This document shows, piece by piece, positions 60,986 through 64,000 of a stretch of DNA of 64,000 nucleotides. A model generated the notes under the pieces. The model was given only the letters and a program-made list of their open reading frames with translations. It did not search any database and was not told the DNA's origin. The position numbers and the translations under genes were made by a program. This DNA comes from Lentzea flava (GTDB lineage Bacteria > Actinomycetota > Actinomycetes > Mycobacteriales > Pseudonocardiaceae). Location of the stretch: contig NZ_BMRE01000038.1 of NCBI RefSeq assembly GCF_014648475.1, forward strand, positions 29,221-93,220, in the 5' to 3' direction. Position 1 is the stretch's first letter. Each line of letters starts with the position of its first letter.

Positions 60986-61900
60986 TTACACTTTGGCTTC
61001 GCGGTAGTAGCGCATGGCGCCGTTGTGCAGCGGCACCGGTGACGTCTCGATCGCCGACCGCTGCTCTATCGTCCGCGCCGCCGAATGGGCCTTCACGAGC
61101 TCGGGCTGCCCCTCGAACAGCTGCCGCACCAGCGCCTCGGCGACGTCGTCGGGCATCTTCTCGTTGACGAGCAGGAAGTTGCGCACGACGAGCGTGATGA
61201 CCGGCCCGGACTGCAGGTTGTAGGTCGACGCCGGCAGCGTCGCGGACCCGTACACGGGATATTGCTCGCGGAACGACGACAGGTCGTCCCTGAGGTCGAG
61301 CATCCGCACCCCGAGCTCCTTGGTGAGCTGCGAGATGCGCGAGGTCGGCAACCCTCCCGACCAGAAGAACGCGTCGAGCCTGCCCTCGCGCATCCACTGG
61401 GCCGACTCCTCGAGGCCGAGGTTCAGCGTCTGCGGCGTGACGTTCAGCGACTTCAGCAGCCGGCTCGCGATGATCTCGACACCCGACTCCTGGGCGCCGA
61501 TCGACACGCGCAGCCCCGACAGCTCGCGCAGCTTCGTCACCGGCAGGTCGGCGCGCACGATGACCTGCAGGTAGTCGTCGTGCATGCGGGCCAGCGCACG
61601 CAGCCGGGACGCGCCCTCGACGCCCTCGACGGCGTCCGCCTGCGAGAAGCCGACCTGGGCCTGGTCGTTGACCAGGCGGGTGACGTTGTCCTTGGACCCG
61701 GCCGTCGCCACGACCTGGGGCCGCACGATGCCCAGACGCCCGCTCCAGATGTCCGCGAGGCCGTTGCCGAGCCGGTAGTAGACGCCGCCCTCGCTGCCGG
61801 TGGCCATCGTGATCTTGACGTCCTCGACCGTGCTGCCACAGCCCGTCAGGACCGTCGCGGCGGTCAGCAGGCTCACGGCGGCATGCACTCGTCCCAGCAC
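60986..61900 (-). CDS. TAXI-family solute-binding lipoprotein
   Basis: A 304-aa binding protein of the TRAP-associated extracytoplasmic (TAXI) class. The signal peptide ends with lipobox VLTGC (Cys near residue 21). ITMATGSEGGVYYRLGNGLAD after it is the TAXI signature, followed by VGFSQADAV and SIGAQESGVEI. No TRAP permease gene lies within the window. The kinase/regulator pair is convergent with it. GTG 61900 was chosen; GTG 61888 is also possible. TAXI ligands include glutamate and dicarboxylates, which would fit the glu locus. Confidence 0.85.
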   Translation of the reverse strand: MLGRVHAAVSLLTAATVLTGCGSTVEDVKITMATGSEGGVYYRLGNGLADIWSGRLGIVRPQVVATAGSKDNVTRLVNDQAQVGFSQADAVEGVEGASRLRALARMHDDYLQVIVRADLPVTKLRELSGLRVSIGAQESGVEIIASRLLKSLNVTPQTLNLGLEESAQWMREGRLDAFFWSGGLPTSRISQLTKELGVRMLDLRDDLSSFREQYPVYGSATLPASTYNLQSGPVITLVVRNFLLVNEKMPDDVAEALVRQLFEGQPELVKAHSAARTIEQRSAIETSPVPLHNGAMRYYREAKV

Positions 61901-61957
61901 CTGCGCATCGTGCCACGCGGGCGTTCTACGCTTGCACCCGACGAAAGGTTGGTTGCA

Positions 61958-63424
61958 GTGACCCGCAGTTACCAGATACGCACGTTCGGTTGTCAGATGA
62001 ACGTGCACGACTCCGAGCGGCTCGCCGGTCTACTGGAGGACGCTGGCTACGCGCGGGCCGCCGAGGACGAGCAGGCCGACGTCGTCGTCTTCAACACCTG
62101 TGCGGTCCGCGAGAACGCCGACAACAAGCTCTACGGCACCCTCGGCCACCTCGCGCCGCAGAAGGCCGCGAAGCCCGGCATGCAGATCGCCGTCGGCGGC
62201 TGCCTCGCGCAGAAGGACCGCAGCGAGATCGTCCGCCGTGCCCCGTGGGTCGACGTCGTGTTCGGCACGCACAACATCGGCTCGCTGCCGGTGCTGCTCG
62301 AACGCGCGCGGCACAACTCCGAGGCGCAGGTCGAGATTTTCGAGGCGCTGGAGACGTTCCCGTCGTCGTTGCCCGCCACCCGCGACTCCGCCTACTCGGG
62401 CTGGGTGTCGATCTCGGTGGGCTGCAACAACACCTGCACGTTCTGCATCGTCCCGTCCCTGCGCGGCAAGGAGAAGGACCGCCGCCCAGGCGACGTGCTC
62501 GCCGAGGTCGAGGCCCTGGTCGCCGAGGGCGTGCTGGAGGTGACGCTGCTGGGGCAGAACGTCAACTCCTACGGCGTCGAGTTCGGCGACAGGTTCGCGT
62601 TCGGCAAGCTGCTGCGCGCCTGCGGTGGCATCGAGGGCCTCGAGCGCGTGCGGTTCACCTCCCCGCACCCCAAGGACTTCACCGACGACGTCATCGCCGC
62701 CATGGCGCAGACGCCGAACGTGTGCCACCAGCTGCACATGCCGCTGCAGTCCGGTTCGGACCGCGTGCTCAAGGCGATGCGCCGCTCGTACCGCACCGAG
62801 AAGTACCTCGGCATCATCGACAAGGTCCGCGCGGCCATGCCGGACGCCGCGATCACCACGGACATCATCGTCGGCTTCCCCGGTGAGACCGAAGAGGACT
62901 TCCAGGGCACGCTCGACGTGGTGCGCCAGGCCAGGTTCTCCTCGGCGTTCACGTTCCAGTACTCCAAGCGTCCCGGCACGCCGGCCGCCGAGCTGCCCGA
63001 CCAGCTGCCGAAGGCCGTCGTGCAGGAGCGTTTCGACCGGCTCGTGGCGCTGCAGAACGAGATCACGCACTCGTTGAACCTCGAGCAGGTCGGCCGGACC
63101 GTCGAGGTCCTCGTCGCGACCGGCGAGGGCAAACGCGACGCCGAGACGCACCGCATGAGCGGCCGTGCCCGCGACGGACGCCTCGTGCACTTCACGCCCG
63201 GTGCCACGGCCCCGCGTCCCGGCGACGTCGTCGAGACCGTCGTCACCTACGCCGCGCCGCACTACCTCGTCGCGGACGGCGAACCGCTGACGTGGCGCCG
63301 CACCAAGGCCGGTGACCGGTCCGAGGCGGGCATCAAGCCCAAGACCGCGGGTGTGGGTCTGGGTCTGCCGTCGTTCGGGGCTCCGGCTCCGCTGCCCGCC
63401 GTGTCGGGGTGTTCCGCGCAGTGA
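61958..63424 (+). CDS. miaB: tRNA-2-methylthio-N6-dimethylallyladenosine synthase
   Basis: A 488-aa radical-SAM methylthiotransferase acting on tRNA position 37. The N-terminal UPF0004 domain has cluster Cys in TFGCQMN, NTCAVRE and GGCLAQK. The radical-SAM Cys triplet is in GCNNTCTFCIVP, and a C-terminal TRAM domain (~380-445) binds tRNA. GTG 61958 has a GAAAGG site upstream. The next gene overlaps by GTGA. The order miaB - membrane protein matches Rv2733c-Rv2732c. Confidence 0.95.
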   Translation: MTRSYQIRTFGCQMNVHDSERLAGLLEDAGYARAAEDEQADVVVFNTCAVRENADNKLYGTLGHLAPQKAAKPGMQIAVGGCLAQKDRSEIVRRAPWVDVVFGTHNIGSLPVLLERARHNSEAQVEIFEALETFPSSLPATRDSAYSGWVSISVGCNNTCTFCIVPSLRGKEKDRRPGDVLAEVEALVAEGVLEVTLLGQNVNSYGVEFGDRFAFGKLLRACGGIEGLERVRFTSPHPKDFTDDVIAAMAQTPNVCHQLHMPLQSGSDRVLKAMRRSYRTEKYLGIIDKVRAAMPDAAITTDIIVGFPGETEEDFQGTLDVVRQARFSSAFTFQYSKRPGTPAAELPDQLPKAVVQERFDRLVALQNEITHSLNLEQVGRTVEVLVATGEGKRDAETHRMSGRARDGRLVHFTPGATAPRPGDVVETVVTYAAPHYLVADGEPLTWRRTKAGDRSEAGIKPKTAGVGLGLPSFGAPAPLPAVSGCSAQ

Positions 63425-63888
63425 GCGAAGAGGAGTACCTGCGCAAGGAGATCGACGCGGTGGAGCAGCAGGCGGCCCGCCGCATCGATCCCGGCACCGG
63501 GGCGCTCACGATCTCGATCGCGGTGCTGGCGTTGCTGGTGTCGCTGATCCTGCCGTGGGTCGGCGACGACACGGGTCTCTCGGTCGTGCTCGGCGAGTCC
63601 ACGTCGTTCGTGCCGCGGCTGTTCTCGTTCTTCGCGCTCGGGGTCGGGGTGCTCGGTTCCGGGATCACGCTCGCGGTCCGCCGGTGGGGTCTGGCGTGGG
63701 TGTGCGCGCTGGGCCTGTTCGCGGGCTCCGTCACGGGTGTGCTGTCGATCTGGACGCAGCAGACGACCACGAGCAACAAGGCGATCGGGCCGGGTCCCGG
63801 TGCCGGGTTGATCATCGCGGTGATCGCGGTGATCGTGCTGCTGGTGAAGTGGGTGAAGATCGCGGCTTCGCGTCCGCCCCAGCTGTAA
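63421..63888 (+). CDS. Conserved membrane protein (Rv2732c-like)
   Basis: A 155-aa protein with a short acidic cytoplasmic start (SEEEYLRKEIDAVEQQ) and four hydrophobic helices at about residues 28-46, 62-82, 90-112 and 124-146. The position after miaB matches Rv2732c. Its function is unknown. The start GTG 63421 overlaps the miaB stop, so it is co-translated. Confidence 0.8.
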   Translation: MSEEEYLRKEIDAVEQQAARRIDPGTGALTISIAVLALLVSLILPWVGDDTGLSVVLGESTSFVPRLFSFFALGVGVLGSGITLAVRRWGLAWVCALGLFAGSVTGVLSIWTQQTTTSNKAIGPGPGAGLIIAVIAVIVLLVKWVKIAASRPPQL

Positions 63889-63909
63889 TCGCCCCTCAAC
63901 ACGCCAGAG

Positions 63910-63942
63910 GCCCCCTCTCGTTCCCGGCGAGTTCTAGGGGGC
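63910..63942. terminator. Weak hairpin near the window end
   Basis: GCCCCCT (63910-63916) pairs with AGGGGGC (63936-63942), with an inner CTCG/CGAG stem and a 4-base bulge. It is placed between the membrane-protein gene and a convergent frame. Confidence 0.55.
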
Positions 63943-63958
63943 GTCGCAACACAACTGA

Positions 63959-64000
63959 TCAACTGGCTTGGGCCAGGAGCTTAGTCAAGCGCTCGGCTGG
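63959..64000 (-). CDS. Probable C-terminus of a leftward gene (partial)
   Basis: The minus strand reads PAERLTKLLAQAS then TGA, entering from the right edge. Thirteen codons are too few to identify a family. The convergent arrangement and the preceding hairpin support a gene end here. Confidence 0.35.
   Translation of the reverse strand, partial: PAERLTKLLAQAS

Overview
The window is about 70% GC, is densely coded, uses many GTG/TTG starts and has many 1-8 bp gene overlaps. Its gene content points to a filamentous actinobacterium of the order Pseudonocardiales; a Lentzea/Saccharothrix/Amycolatopsis-like genus is an inference. The order plsC - exoribonuclease AS - aroG - pknL - Rv2175c-like - mptA - idsA2 - metF - lppM (0.6-13.9 kb) matches the Rv2182c-Rv2171 neighbourhood of Mycobacterium tuberculosis. 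The block DUF3046 - recA - recX (30.6-32.6 kb) and the pair miaB - membrane protein (62-63.9 kb) match the Rv2738c-Rv2732c region. No rRNA, tRNA, CRISPR array, transposase or prophage gene was seen, and no gene-free stretch exceeds about 300 bp.

Layout. 0-14 kb: phospholipid acyltransferase, RNase AS, a 6-phosphofructokinase with D104/K124 (PPi-type signature), a DUF2891 protein, class II DAHP synthase, a PASTA Ser/Thr kinase divergent from its probable DNA-binding substrate, a leftward isoprenoid/lipoglycan set (polyprenyl synthase, mannosyltransferase, phytoene synthase), metF and lppM. 14-23 kb: DUF885 peptidase, VOC protein, PhoD-like phosphatase, a LexA-box-controlled HEPN gene, tRNA-editing-like and GNAT proteins, peptide deformylase, and a GntR/ACC-deaminase pair. 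23-35 kb: Lhr helicase with a damage-type promoter, a membrane-anchored Hsp70, an MFS carrier, recA with LexA and PafBC-type sites, recX, and a MarR/secreted-hydrolase pair. 35-47 kb: a secreted protease, a two-gene RNA repair cassette (RNA ligase plus HD/polynucleotide kinase), a DUF4142 protein divergent from an ECF sigma/anti-sigma pair across a CRP-type box, a large LuxR regulator, and an MFS/PEP-synthase-like pair. 47-64 kb: Entner-Doudoroff eda and edd, an Sdh1-type succinate dehydrogenase, an orphan response regulator, the gluABCD glutamate importer, a two-component system beside a lone TAXI binding protein, miaB, and the probable tail of one more gene.

The feature I could least explain is a dispersed repeat family. 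A 12-bp palindrome, consensus CCRATATATYGG, occurs about ten times. At four intergenic sites it lies beside a long hairpin and a GACCTGC box in a constant order. Three of those sites separate convergent genes. One locus is a two-hairpin mosaic. Related sequence also lies within crtB and idsA2 coding DNA, where it brings in rare ATA codons.
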